Below are positions 34,354-47,700 of a DNA stretch of 64,000 bases, piece after piece. The DNA comes from Patiria miniata (taxonomy: Eukaryota > Echinodermata > Asteroidea > Valvatida > Asterinidae), in the NCBI RefSeq assembly GCF_015706575.1, contig NW_024037072.1, forward strand, positions 26,909,162-26,973,161. The letters are read 5' to 3'. Numbering within the stretch: position 1 is the stretch's first letter; each line of letters begins with the position of its first letter. The translations under genes were made by a program, and so were the position numbers. The notes under the pieces were generated by a model, which was not told the origin of the DNA, did not search any database, and was given only the letters and a program-made list of their open reading frames with translations.

Positions 34354-35622
34354 AGAGTACACAACAACATGTGTGATTTTATAATTATTTTAACTATGAA
34401 AGCTACGAGTGAGGGACAGATGTTTCGATAACAGCAGATTACGCGTATTATACTCCCGGGGTAGAAAGTCAATATTTGGTCGCACTTTTCCTGTCTGCAC
34501 CAGCACCTCCTGCGTAACATGTCCAATAAATCACAATAAGGGCCGGCTATGTATCCAGGATATCTAGGGATGCCTTACCTTGGCTCGAGATGGATATCAG
34601 TAACAACATCAACTTTCGAGCTGTAAACAAGGACAATAAGGGTTGTAAGTATTCTATATAATCGGTTTTGGCAGTGCTTCCGTTGGATTTCAACACCAGT
34701 GCTACTTAAATGTCTTAAATCTTGAATCAAGCAAACCGTACTTTAGCACACACATGCAAACCAGTTAATTGACACTTTACTGTTTACGCCCGACGCGATT
34801 TAATACAGTTCATCGTTAAAGTGTTTCAACCAACACCCATGTAAACATTCGAACTAAGCCGATCTAACACCAAACCAGAAAAAATATTGAAGTAAAAAAA
34901 CTTATACAGTGACATCATGTGCACTCAATATCGCTGGTACACACATTTATCCTACATTTGTATCAACCCTGTGACTTTTTTTTTTTTTTAACCCTGTGAT
35001 CTTTTTTTTTAATCGAAAGGTGAGTGCTGAGATAATACTAGTGCAAGAGTGCATTTATATTTGTTCCACTGATGCATCAGGTCTTCGGAAGCGCGTTCAA
35101 TCCGCCGCAGTGGTAGAGGACCATTGATGATTCTCATCAAGATGAATCAGTTCCAGAGTTGGAAATTAAGGTACACGGATCCCAAACGTTCCAGGCAATA
35201 TGCAAGCTAATGACAGCGCCCTCAACCGCCGCAACAGCTTGACCGCGCTTACCTAAGTCCGGGATGCGGTACTGGCACTATAGAATAGACTTTATGCGTA
35301 TAACGGCCATCTTGGAGGTCTTCTTTTCGTAATTTTAATTAAGTAAAAATGAATGCACTAAATACCAGCAAAACAAAGGTACTGCCCTCTAAGATGGCTT
35401 ACTAATACTAAATCCATATCCAGTTTCGGACCAGGGATTCTGTTGTAGTGGAGTCCATCACAAGGCTTCAGAATTCCAGTCCCAAGTCGATTCACATACT
35501 ATTCAAACTATTGGCAAGGCATTGTTTTGTTATTCATCCCCTGTTGTTTAAGTTTTACTTGTGACAGCCCTCTCGTGATGGAATCGACTATAACGCTACG
35601 AAGGACGTCCAGCAAGACATGT
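34354..35622. other. Intergenic DNA downstream of the Mesh-like gene
   Basis: No exon or RNA gene seen. The expected - strand poly(A) signal is not obvious; an ATTAAA on the - strand near 35335 is the best candidate. 34970-35010 has a duplicated T-tract unit (ACCCTGTGA followed by T runs). Confidence 0.35.
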
Positions 35623-35732
35623 CTACCTTTTCTTGACGAACGCGAGTATTCCAATAACGGCAAGGATTGCAACCAGCACCAAGCAGGAACCAGCAATGAT
35701 GAGAGCCAACTGCCATGTTTTCAAGGCGGGAT
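35623..35732 (-). CDS. mesh-like (SUSD2-like): Mesh-like exon 17: transmembrane helix and stop
   Basis: The acceptor is CCTCTCAG just above 35732. The exon encodes DPALKTWQLALIIAGSC, then a long hydrophobic run (LVLVAILAVIGILAFV), then KKR and TAG at 35625-35623. This is a type I transmembrane anchor with only three cytoplasmic residues. A longer tail from an alternative last exon is possible but none is recognised downstream. Confidence 0.85.
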
Positions 35733-38700
35733 CTGAGAGGATTAAATTAACATTTAGGCCGTTATACTCTGATACGTTGGCAAGTGGCTGTTTTTTTTTT
35801 TACATTTGTGTGCCTTAGTCAGTAGTTTTCTCTCCATTTCTGTCTGTACCGAGTATCTCAGAAATTGTTGACCAACATGCATGCATCATAAAAGATTAGT
35901 TTTACATCGAAAATTGTTGCCCGTTTGAACAGGTCTTTTGTTAATTTTCAGTTATCCAAATAACAGAACGTGGCTTTTTTACAACAGATAATGCAGTAAC
36001 CAACGGATAACGTATCACCAACCGATAATATCACACAAAAATTATGGATATTTTGTCACTAACCGATAATGTAACACAGATGGACTACACTATCAGTCAA
36101 CATTATCAGCTGTTTCATTATCGGTCCTAAATGATAATGTTATAAAATTGATTGATATGTGACTACATCTCATAAATATTCATGATCAAATTGGAGCACG
36201 TTATTGGCCGATTCCGCCGCGCGTCCGGGAAGTAAAAATGATACGCGTCCTGGTGACGTCATCCCGGTGAGTATATAGCTCACTGCCGTGCAGTATTTTT
36301 TTGTGGTAGCACCAAAAATTCCCTCTGGAACCCGCCTCGTGGACATATAGTCTGTGGCATGTACTCTTTACGGAACTGTTGTTGTAGTCCTTGTAACTAC
36401 TGGAGTAAAGACACCAGACTATTCCACTGACTGACGAAGAACGCTTGTGCTGAAAAAAGATGCAAAATCTACGAAGTCCGTTAATATCGTCAGTGCATTG
36501 AGGCTACTAAAAAGCAGTCAGTGAGGCTACTAAATATTTATCATGTGTAGTAAAACAAATACAGCAAGGATTATTTCTGGAAAATTGTTGGAATTACTGG
36601 TCCCCCGTTGTAAGTCAGCTTGACTACCTCCCTCCACTTCGCGTCGGGATGTAGTCAAGCTGACCTACACCTCGGGACCAGTAATTCCCACTACTTCTCC
36701 TCAAACCAAGCTGTATTTGTACACTACTCTGCCAGTCAATTTTTGGTACATTATCGGTTAGTGATACAATATCGGTCAATTTGTGTGGCAGTTATCAGTT
36801 GGTGATACGTTATCCGTTGGTTACTACATTATCAGTTGTAACAGGCTTCTATTTTGTTAAAAGGTTTCCATTTAATTATTCTACCCGAAATTTAGGTTAC
36901 AAACCTCCCCCTCCCAACATACGGCGGGTACTTTGTGTTAATGATAGTGGTTTTGAAAGACGGCTGATAAAGTAATTTCTTTTCTTTGAAGACAACCCAC
37001 AACTGGATTTTTCAAGCTACTTTTTAGGGGAACAGTTCATCTGTCAAACCTGATGGTTGCTTATAAGCGGTACAAGTCGGTACTTTCCCGCTCCATTGAC
37101 CGTTCTCTTGGCACACCAATTCACTGTCCCCTTGCAAAGTGTATCCATCATTACAGGTGAACCTGGCTACTCCGCCCACATTGGTACTTGATACTTCCAT
37201 CTGACCGTTGGCTGGTTCCATAACGGCGTCACAGATCACTGGGTTCATGGTGACAATTTTAAGATAATTTAGGATAAATATATTAACGATTTATAACTAT
37301 AACATGATATTTATATTATCTATATTAGTGCAGGTAACGGGGCGTAAATCATGGGTGGGATGGGGATATCCCCCGACTTTTTGACCAGGGGGATGGTCAA
37401 TTGAATCCCCCCCATGTAATCGAGTAAAACAAATATCTAAATTGACGGCCATTTTGAAATATCCAAGATGGCCGACATCCATTGGTAGGACGTTATTGGT
37501 AGTGTGTTGTTTAGATTTCAATATATCAATAGTATGAAGTTAATCTAATAATCATGGAAATTCCTCAAAAGGACAATGAAAATTCAAAGTTTATCATGCA
37601 ATGCTGTCTTTGTGCTAGTCTAGTATTATATTAGTAAGTATCAAGTTATTCTTTAAATCGGAAATTTGTCAACGAACCTTGAACACAGATGGGTACGTCC
37701 CCGCTCCATGTGCCGTTCTCTTGGCACACTAGTTCATCTTCCCCTTGCAAGATATATCCATCATTGCAGGTGAAGTTGGCTACCCCACCCACACTGGCAC
37801 GAGACACTTCCTTCTTGCCGTTGGGAGGTACAGCAAGAGCGCCACATATCACTGTGAAGAACAAAAACAAAGTAGACAACAGCCACCTGGACAATTAATT
37901 CGGTCTGCTTAAATATCAGTCACTTTATATGTGGCAACTTTGACTAATTTTGAAGATGACGTATAATTTGAAACAATTTACAACATCGAAAATTCAGTAA
38001 GGGGAGTCTCAGCCATAACAAATATCAGTACAAAAGCTCTGTCAAAAACCTGACGGAAAACAAAATCAAAAAGCCATCTGGAGCATCTGCTTCAAGCTGA
38101 ATTTGATCGTCAAGGTACGACTCTACAATCAAATGACTGTTTTGTGCCATATTTTTTACAATTGTCATGTGCGGATCCGCCCTAGCTCTGTCCCCCCCAA
38201 AAAAAATCATAGAAATTCCTTAAAAACAATGCGACCCCCAAAAAATAATACTGGTAATAATGTCCGCATGTGCACAAAATACGGACAGAGCCAGCTTGGT
38301 TAGGGGGTATTTGTTATTTTGTACAATGTGTGTGTGTGTGTGTGATATAGTGTTAAAAATCGTCAAATTTGATCAACGCCCCCGTTGAAAGTATAGTACG
38401 AGCCGAGCCCCCCCCCCCCCGCCCCCACCTATTGATTTTCGAAATACAAGTGTCCAGAGAAACAAAATTTGTCTACATTTCAGATTGTTTTGCTGATGAA
38501 ACCCCCACCCCCTGCGAAATTCCTGGATCCGCCCCTGTTAGCATATAGGAAGCTTTTCACACATTTCGATTTTTACCATTCGCTCGTGAATTGAAACAAT
38601 TTATAGGCATATTGGCTGACAAACAGAGGAGAGAGTCACAGTTTCTACAAATATCTTGTCCCTGGCAGAATCGATAAAATGTGGAGAATTGAACGGCAAA

Positions 38701-41700
38701 AGAAGGATCGTTTCCAATGTATTATGAGGTTTGTGGGCGTGCTAGAGCCCGTAAGCAAACGGTCTTTTCCGTATGCTAACCTCATTTTAACCTTTATTTT
38801 TTACAGCTAAAACTCCCTTTTTAAAACGTTCGATGCTGAAGATTGCTTTCAATGTATAATTTGTATAATCTTCAAAACTAGTCAATGTTTTCCACATTCA
38901 TTTCACCGATCTATCGGGACCAGCGGCACAATGTGCCCCCTAAGAAAATGTCTTATAACTCGAGAATGCTTTGGCCGATAGGTAGGTGGTAGAAACATTT
39001 AGCTCAAGGTATGAAATTTCATAACCTAACTTTTATCGGCGGTCAATATTGTATGTCATCACATTCTGTAAGATGTCCATGGTTAGCAAGGCTACAAATT
39101 AAACAACATTAAACCTATCTGCTTAAGACAAACATTCATGGTCACGCTGGGAATCCAATATGGCCGCCACTAAGCCGCTTCAATTCTTCACCATTTCTTT
39201 AATTCTTCACCCTTCTTTTTTTCTTTAATTGGGGGTACCTTTTGGACCGTTTTTGGATGAAATAAATGCAAAGCATTCATAACATCACCATAAGTTATTC
39301 ATTAGAGCCTCATTTGGTTGAACGAATTTAAAGTTTTGGACAGCATCTGGAAAATGAAGATTTTGCCCAAAAAGTGGGTAAAGCGCACGCTGGCGATGAC
39401 TTTGGATACAACATTGTTTTTCGATGGAATACAACCAAGTCGTCTTAATAAAAATGTAAAAATTTTGCCAAAAATACTTTTTTTGACCAATATCTGTGCA
39501 ACCAAAGTACTATTTCAATTTACAAAAACAAGGCCATTTCACACTAGAGCTGACATTTTGATTCACACTTTACCTAGTGCTGCACTTTCGATGGCAGTTT
39601 TGTAGCTATCCACCGCTCCCTTGGTGGCCCTAGCGATGTCTTCGTTTCCAGTCACGATAAAGTCGAAGGCGCATCGGGTGTCGTCGCCGCAAACCTCAAG
39701 AACGCTGTCATTAGCGGCATCACTCGGTGACCAGAAAAGTGGAGCAAATGTCTCATCGGCGTAATCCGAAGGAACCTTGCCCCTGGGATATCTCAACAGG
39801 GAATTCTCTGGCTTGATTTGCCCTGATGAGAAATAAGAATTGCATTGCACACTTTAGTCTTAAAGGACCATACCATAATAAGTATTGTTATAACAGATTC
39901 AAAGTCGTTTGACCCACGTCTTGTCAAACAAGTACAAAGTGGTACAACCCACGCCGGCCGGGTAGCAGCCGGGTAACGTATGAAGACGGCTATACAGTAC
40001 CGTCCGTACACCCGCCACCCGGGCCGTACTGGTACCTCGAGAGTACAGAAAAGGAAATATACAATATATACAATATATACAATATATGGCCGAGTGTCCA
40101 CCAACCAACCAACATCAATCCCACGACGTGTTTCACACCGCCGTGAGAAAAATCAAAGTCAAAAACAGGCACACAAGACTAAATGTGCTGATGCTTTTCA
40201 CACACGAATTTTCATATTATCGGACAATCTTACATTTTTGACCGAACTCGTAGTGGATCTCCTCCATTGTGGCATTGGCTGTAAGGACGGTGCCGTCTGG
40301 TCTTTCGAAGTCGTCATTTTGTTCTCCATTCCAGTTACCATACAGTCCTCTAGTTCGCCCTTTCAGTTCCTGCTGTAGTGCGGTGAACACGTTGAGCAAC
40401 CCGGACGCTGTTGAAACGACTAGTGACACTCCACATTTGAAATTCACGTGGATGTTCTTGGTCATCACGCCCGAGTTGTTCGCCTCCCGGTAGAAGACCG
40501 TCACACCTAGGACAAAGAACATCCACAGAATCGTTGTGTGAATCATGGCGTGGCTGATTTTGTTTTTTAATATAGGTTTCTCATCTAAAAGACTCACGCA
40601 TATTATGCTAACATGAACATGTAATAAACTCGTCATCGGCGCTAATTAGAAAATACTTCTCAATTAACGTTTTCAAGTTTGCTTTCTATCTGAAGCTAGT
40701 TTTTGAAGCTGTTCCCCTATCCCCACCTGGCTCCCATTGGAAAATAAACATGTAAGGAAAGCTCAACTCTTTACATTTCATGGCTGCTCTTTAACATTCT
40801 CATTGCGTAACTCAATACATGTATTTGATTACCCCGAAAACAACACTACTTCAACAATAATTCATAAGTACTAAGACAGTTTACCCATTCCTATTGGTAG
40901 AGAGCCTGCCATGTGACTGGGTTTAAACGGCTAATAAAGACCGGCTTGCTGGTCTTAAACACTTTCCCAGTGTCATATACAATTTTGACTCCTATAAAAT
41001 CCGGTGCGTAGGCATGCGCAATACTACCGGTGAGTCAGCATTTCATAGCCCTAAATTCACAATTCACCAGCACAGCTGCATTCTCTGCGCCACATCACTC
41101 AGTACGCGTGACGCACGCCAATCTCCATATACAATTTTTTTTTACCACTACTCGCGAGAGGGACATGCCATAATATAGCTTGAGGGGTGTCCAGAAAAAG
41201 GCATGAAGTACAATCGTTGAAAATTAAACTAATTTTACTTGTGTGATTTCGGCTGGGGTCATTATCAGCTTCCAGACTCCAAGCGGTCTTAAACATAGTG
41301 TTTAAAACCGGTCAAGCATGCATTCATTCTCTTACGAATAAGAGTGGGACCAAGCTAAGATTTACAATCGATATCAATAACCACGCCTTTGAGTAAATCG
41401 TGCTGTGGAGTTTCGCGCAAGCCAGTGCGTAACATTAATTCAACACATTTCCAAAACTTGAAAACGTGAAATATCTCCAGACATTAAAGTCTTTCATGCT
41501 CGATTAAAGTCTTAGTTCACTCACCTTCCAACTCGACTCGTCTGATCTGTGTCTCTTCGAACTCCATCATTGTCCAGTCACTGTCGTTCCCTTGACGAAA
41601 CCACACATCGATGCCCCGTCGCTCGCTGACTTCAACATGAATCTGGTCCGATTCGTTCCTGTGAAGGGCCGCCAGGGCTGTTATCACTGTTGCTTTACCA

Positions 41701-44700
41701 CCTGAAGAATCATGTATCTTATACATTTATCATCATAGTGCTGTTATCATTATAGAAATGGAATAATTTTCATTGAAACTATAAATTGCATTTTTCACAA
41801 ATTATCGCAAGAGTCATAAAAAATAAATGCAGAATTTTGATTCACTGTGGCGTTAATTTAGTTATTTCAGCTATATCCCATTTCTAAGATAGTTTGCATT
41901 TTTTTTTAGAATGCAATCTCTGAGGGAAAAAAGATACTACAGGAAACAGTGTTGATAACTTTAAACTGCGAGAGTACATGTCGTATAAGAATTATATCCG
42001 AAAATAACTGCTTGAAACATTTCTGTTCAACTCATACATGCACTATCGATACCTTTGTTTAGACGGACATTACCTGGCTGTAAGACGGCCATTCTCGCTT
42101 GCAGCTCCAGCAGTCCACCACACGTCTCTAGCAAGGTGTACTCACCCACACCGTTGAAGGTGTACTCTATCCCATCCAATGTGAAGAGGTGGGGATCTCC
42201 AGTACCAATGGCTGTAACAGTGTGAGCAAATGGAGGATGCACATTTTTTTTTCGGCAACCAGGTATAGTCAGTTGTCATAGTGGTTTGACTTTCAAACGG
42301 GGGGGGGGGGGGGGGGGGGGGAGAGGGATGTGGTATGAACACCGCAATATTTAAAATCAATACATGTGTATATACCAACGTCAATGTAATGCGTAAAGTG
42401 TAGAGATTAGAGCTCAGGCGAGGCACATCATGTTTTCGAACATTGCAACCCGATTCTTGATACTAAGGGAATGTTTTAACCCAAGATTTTGAGTTTATGC
42501 CATTTCGAGGCGGATGCGATCAGCATACTGTCAATTGAAAATAAGTTGCTCACCGGGCTGAGGTGGCTCGTAGTCTTCGCAGGTTTGAGAAGGACGAATG
42601 TAAATTTTGTACTCCTGACAAAACCACTCCGAGAATATACAGCAGTGTTCCATTGGTAGAATATCCCAAAACCAGTGAGAGAGGTAGGGAACACGACCAG
42701 CAAACTTAGACAAAAAGTCGAAAATATAATTCTTGACAAATCGACTGGTTAAGAATACGACTACAAGTTGTAAACCGGAAGGAACAAAGCAGCCGACATA
42801 GCATCCCAACTCTTTAATTTGGAAATCGAGTTTAAACTTACCTTATACGGTGCAACACCCCCATGATGTCTTCGGTGTGCAAAACCACCGCCAGCAGACC
42901 TTGCTACGTCAAGAATATTGTCATCGTTACCATAGCAACACTCTTGCCCACCTCCCAAATCACTGGAAAAATCGAAAACGGTTCATACGTGAATTTGTGT
43001 ACTCGGTTATTATTATTATTATTATTTTTATTGTTGTACCAATTAAAGAGATCTCCACGTGGCTCTGTTAATGCTTGTCAGTTTGAAGTGATTGTGGACC
43101 ACTCTTACCTGGCTGTGTCGGCTCTTACACAGTACACGGCACCAGGCTTGGACATCTCGCAGCTTCCTGGAGAATTGCATAGAGGGTGCTCACTGAACCG
43201 ACCAGCATCGACCAGAGCCTGGGTCAGCGTGCAGGGGCACGGCTCAGTCACTTCAAGGAAGTCCAAGTCCAACGTAGCCTCTGCCAGCCATCTATCGCAC
43301 CATCCTGAAGGGCTAGGGACTGGATAGAGCCAGTGGAGGTTGTGGATGTCGCTCCACATGCCTGGTTGAGTTCTTGAAAACATCAGTCAAACACGTTAAC
43401 GGTTGAGATTTAATTATCAAACCGCTTAATACTACATGCTTTGCAATCAATTTCAACTCAATGTACATTTTTTTTTTGTGCAATGCGAAATCCAAACCTT
43501 GGTCCCTAAGGTCATAATGCAGAAACAAACCTGGAGAAAATCAAATGGGAGCTAAATGCTTAACATGGTGTTAATGTTGGTAAGGCAAATAGTAATTCGA
43601 AACGAGCTGCCGAAACATTTCAACTCTTGGATTGTGAGCCTTGGGAAGTACTAAGAAGCTGAAGAGAAGTAAAAAGACAATACGAGCACACCAGGGCTCT
43701 TAGTTCATTCTCTTAATGACAATTATAAGAAATCATTGAGGATAATCAAAATATTGGATAGGGTGCTCCTTGTTTATAACGTATACGCCATCACAACGCA
43801 TCATTAAGCCAGATTTGCCTTGAAGTAAACTCAATCGCTTTCACCGGAAACTAAATCAAAAGCTGTTTGAAAAGATTTTGTGCCATTTTTCTTACCAAGC
43901 ATACCAATCACTATCGTTTTCACTCGACCGTTATTAAATGAGAGCAATACAGGGTGCGTCCAAAAAGTGGAACCCAAATCCCCCCAACAATATTTTTCAT
44001 ATTAAAAAAAATATGTAGCACCAAACATAATAATGACTGGAAAGCCAATTTAATAAGCTACTCTAAGATGAAAAAAATACTTAAATTGCTCAATCCGTTC
44101 AAAGAATATCACCATTTAAACGCAATGACCCTAAAACCTGGTTCGTCTAAAAACAAAAGCAGTTTAGTGTGTATTTTGACTGTTTGGAGCAACAAAGAAA
44201 ATGACACAGAATGTACTTGTTTCAACAACTGTAAATCACTGTAGTACACTATATCTTTATTAACAACCCTGGCTAGGCAAACAATATAATTTATAAAATC
44301 CACTTTTTTAAAAAGACGGACTTTCAAAAGGACTTTGTTGAATATTTTTGACTTTTAAACTGAGCTTCATCGCTGGTGATATTTGAAGACAATTGTGACG
44401 ACGATTCTTGAAATCGTATTTTTAGACAAAAGAGATTTTATTGTGTTTAAATGAAGATATTCTTTTAAACGGATTGAGCAATTTCAGTAATTTAAAAGTA
44501 AATTTCAACAATCTAAAAGTAACTTATGAAATTGGCTTGCCAGTCATTTTTATGATGTTTGGTGCTACCTATTTATTTAAATATGAAATACAATTTTGGG
44601 GGTTTGGGTTCCGCTTTTATTGACCCACCTTGTACCAAATGAGATCAACTTTGCCCAAAACTTACCGTTCCGCTTCATCTTGCCCTTGTATATATTGAGA

Positions 44701-47700
44701 CACACGGATAGCTCCCACCGTGTACTGGGCGCCACTCGGTGCACGGGGCCGGATGAAACTGAACCGACCCGCGCTGTACGGCACTGTTTGTTCTTCGTTG
44801 ATACCATACAGACTGTACACAAATGGCATCTTCACCTCTCCTGTGGCTATATCCTCCTCGTAACCATGGACAGAGATACTAACATTTGCTGCGTAGTCTT
44901 GTAGTAGCTCAGTATCCCACGTGATCGTCAGCTCTTCCTTGTTCAGCCAATCGGTTGCATCCAATCGTTTGACACTTGGAGTGACATCCTCCGGACTCAC
45001 TATGTAATTCGTGTAAAGAAAGAAAGGTACAACTGTCGAAAATGTTGACTGCTGTGATGATGTGGGATATGGCTGCTGTGATGTGGGATATAAGGGGTTA
45101 AAATCAACATATCACACATCATAGCAGTCAACAATTGTTTTGTTATATCGTGCTGATGCGTCAAAAAATAATGATGTTTTTTTAACTCAAGTCTTCCAAA
45201 AAAATACTGCTGTTTACCATTTTGATTACTGTTCTTGCCGAACAAACCCTTCACGTCGCGCAATATAATTATGCAACGCGGTGTATAATGATTTATATGC
45301 AAATTGAATGCAATGAATATGATGTAATTTATATGCAACGTGGTGTACCGTAAGTAAATACTCCTTTTTATAGACTAGACACGTGGCTATTCTAAACCAA
45401 TGGAATTACAGTATCAAAGACACGATATAACAAGACGATTTGTTGCACTGCTTATATTTAGTACATACATATATTTCATTCTCAAAACTATGCGTTATTC
45501 AGATTGGTATATGTCCAAAATTACTGTCCAAATCAAACAGATTGTAATGATATTGGTAAGCCAAAATTTTGATATATACAAAATAATTGTATATATCAAA
45601 ATATTTTCATCGAGTTGATCGATATTCTGCTGTGATAGTTACGGTATGTGAATATTCCGGTGAAATTGAAAGATTCGCCGCCATTAGCTGACATCTTAAG
45701 TGGCAGACGGCCGACTTCAAATACCAGCGGGCTGACGCATCTGGCTGTGGTGTTAGAAACCAACTGCCCGGGTACTTCAGCATCAGCGAATCGGCACACG
45801 ATGGTGGAGGATTCGTCGAGACACGGTCCGGAAATGTGGACGATATCTCCACCGAGCATAGAGCCAGAAACGGGGAAGACAGCCAGGGATCCTGATCGGA
45901 AGAAACAAAGGTTGTGAGATCCGTATAATCATTTCAATAATTAACTCTGTCATGTACTTTTCCAAGCAGGCTCATGCTACTCCTTTTCCCAAGGGCGGAA
46001 CCAGGAAGGCCAACAGGTCCCCCAAAAAACGAACCCAATTTTTTTTTTTTTTTAAAGTGACGTCGCAATAAAAGCAGGCACTACGTACAATGCCATCTTT
46101 TCCTTAAAAAAAGGTAAAAGTGGTCAAAAATTGCCTCAGATCGCACCAAAGAGCATCTAGAATTCAACAAACTTTCGGGGCCCGCTTAAGGGCCCCGAAA
46201 TCCACACCGTAATTTTGGGCCCACTTTTTTGGGGGACCAAAATTGTTTGTGCCCCCCACATAAAAAAAGGTGTTCTGGATCCGCAATTGTCTTTTCCACA
46301 AAAAAAAACCTGTGCGGATGACAAGAAGTGAGTTTTGTATTCAATTGCCCATACCTTCGGAGTTACAACCAGAATCGACGATATCACTGCTGTCAATTCG
46401 AAACAAAAAGCGCCCTATGGTGCCAACATTCGAATCTTGATCGATGTCAACGATTGCGTCTGTCCTGGATTCGGGAACAGCGTAGAATGTGAAGCCATCG
46501 CCAGCATTGAAACCAACCTGTAACAAAAGAATACAAAGATAGTTGCATTCCCGTTTCATTTCATTATACTTACTGGATAAAAAAAACTGAATCTTCACAT
46601 AACAACCCACACTATAACCGAATTGTCTGTTTTATTTTATTTGGAATACCACCATGAGGCAAGGATGAAATCATCCTATTACGTTTAGATGCAAGTCCCT
46701 ATAGTTGATTAATAATGTTATTTAAATAATGTTATTCTTGTTGATGTACCCTTAAGGAGAATTGGTTTTCGTCATAAGATAGACCCAAGGGAGACATCGG
46801 ACGTCACAACTCCTATTTAGAGGCCATGTTTTTTAGCGTGGCGATAGGCCAGTTCGATTGCTCTTGGCTCAAATATATCAATAGAACAACATTCGTTTGG
46901 GTAGGATAAGGGACAATTTGGGGCTAGGGGTCATTAAAGTAAAACAAAAATGTGGTGCACAACACTATATAGGCTATGTCTCCCTAAGGCACCATTTCCC
47001 GTAATTATAGTAATTAATGTTATTATAATAAAATTATTTTCTCATGCAATTCGCGTACAAACGATCCAAGACATAGCATTTTACAGGGTCGTTGAAATGA
47101 ATTGTTTTTTAATAGGAACAAACTTTTTCTGCTTCTGTTAAATGTATGAAAACTATTTAACATCCCTGTTTGGTTAATTGATTAAAAAGAGTACTTCTTT
47201 AAGCATTTAAAATTGTCCATGCTTTTCTTGACAACTGAGGGCGCTGTTGCTGTGATGTCATTTCAGGAAGACACTATTCAATTCAGGGGTTTCTTGTTCA
47301 AATGTTACTCAAACATTTGCTCATGAAAAACATTTGTGGGAAAAGTTTGTTCATTGGCTTATTAAAGCCATGTACTGACACCACAACGAATAACCAAAAG
47401 AAAACAGAGTTCACTACACAAAATATCCAAATTCTGGCAATTTTTGGTGCTGCAGGTAACATAGAGGTTTCTGCCCTAAATGACACTACACTTTGGTCAT
47501 AAATATGGAAATTTGCATGAATTTATAAGCATAAAAACAAAAGAGGCACCAAAATACCCATGAATGTGGCAAAAGGAAAATTGAATATAGGGTTAAATGG
47601 GACACAAAGGTGCGTTTTCAAGGATTGCTTAAAAAGAAATTGCATTCAATGGCCCTTTAACTCTTTAATTTATGCCGATGGAACTGTGAGCGTCGGAGAC

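Noticed and set aside
42761-42958. Mesh-like exon 9 reading past its donor
   Set aside because: The frame beyond AAG|GTAAGT is intron; the AMOP continues in exon 10.
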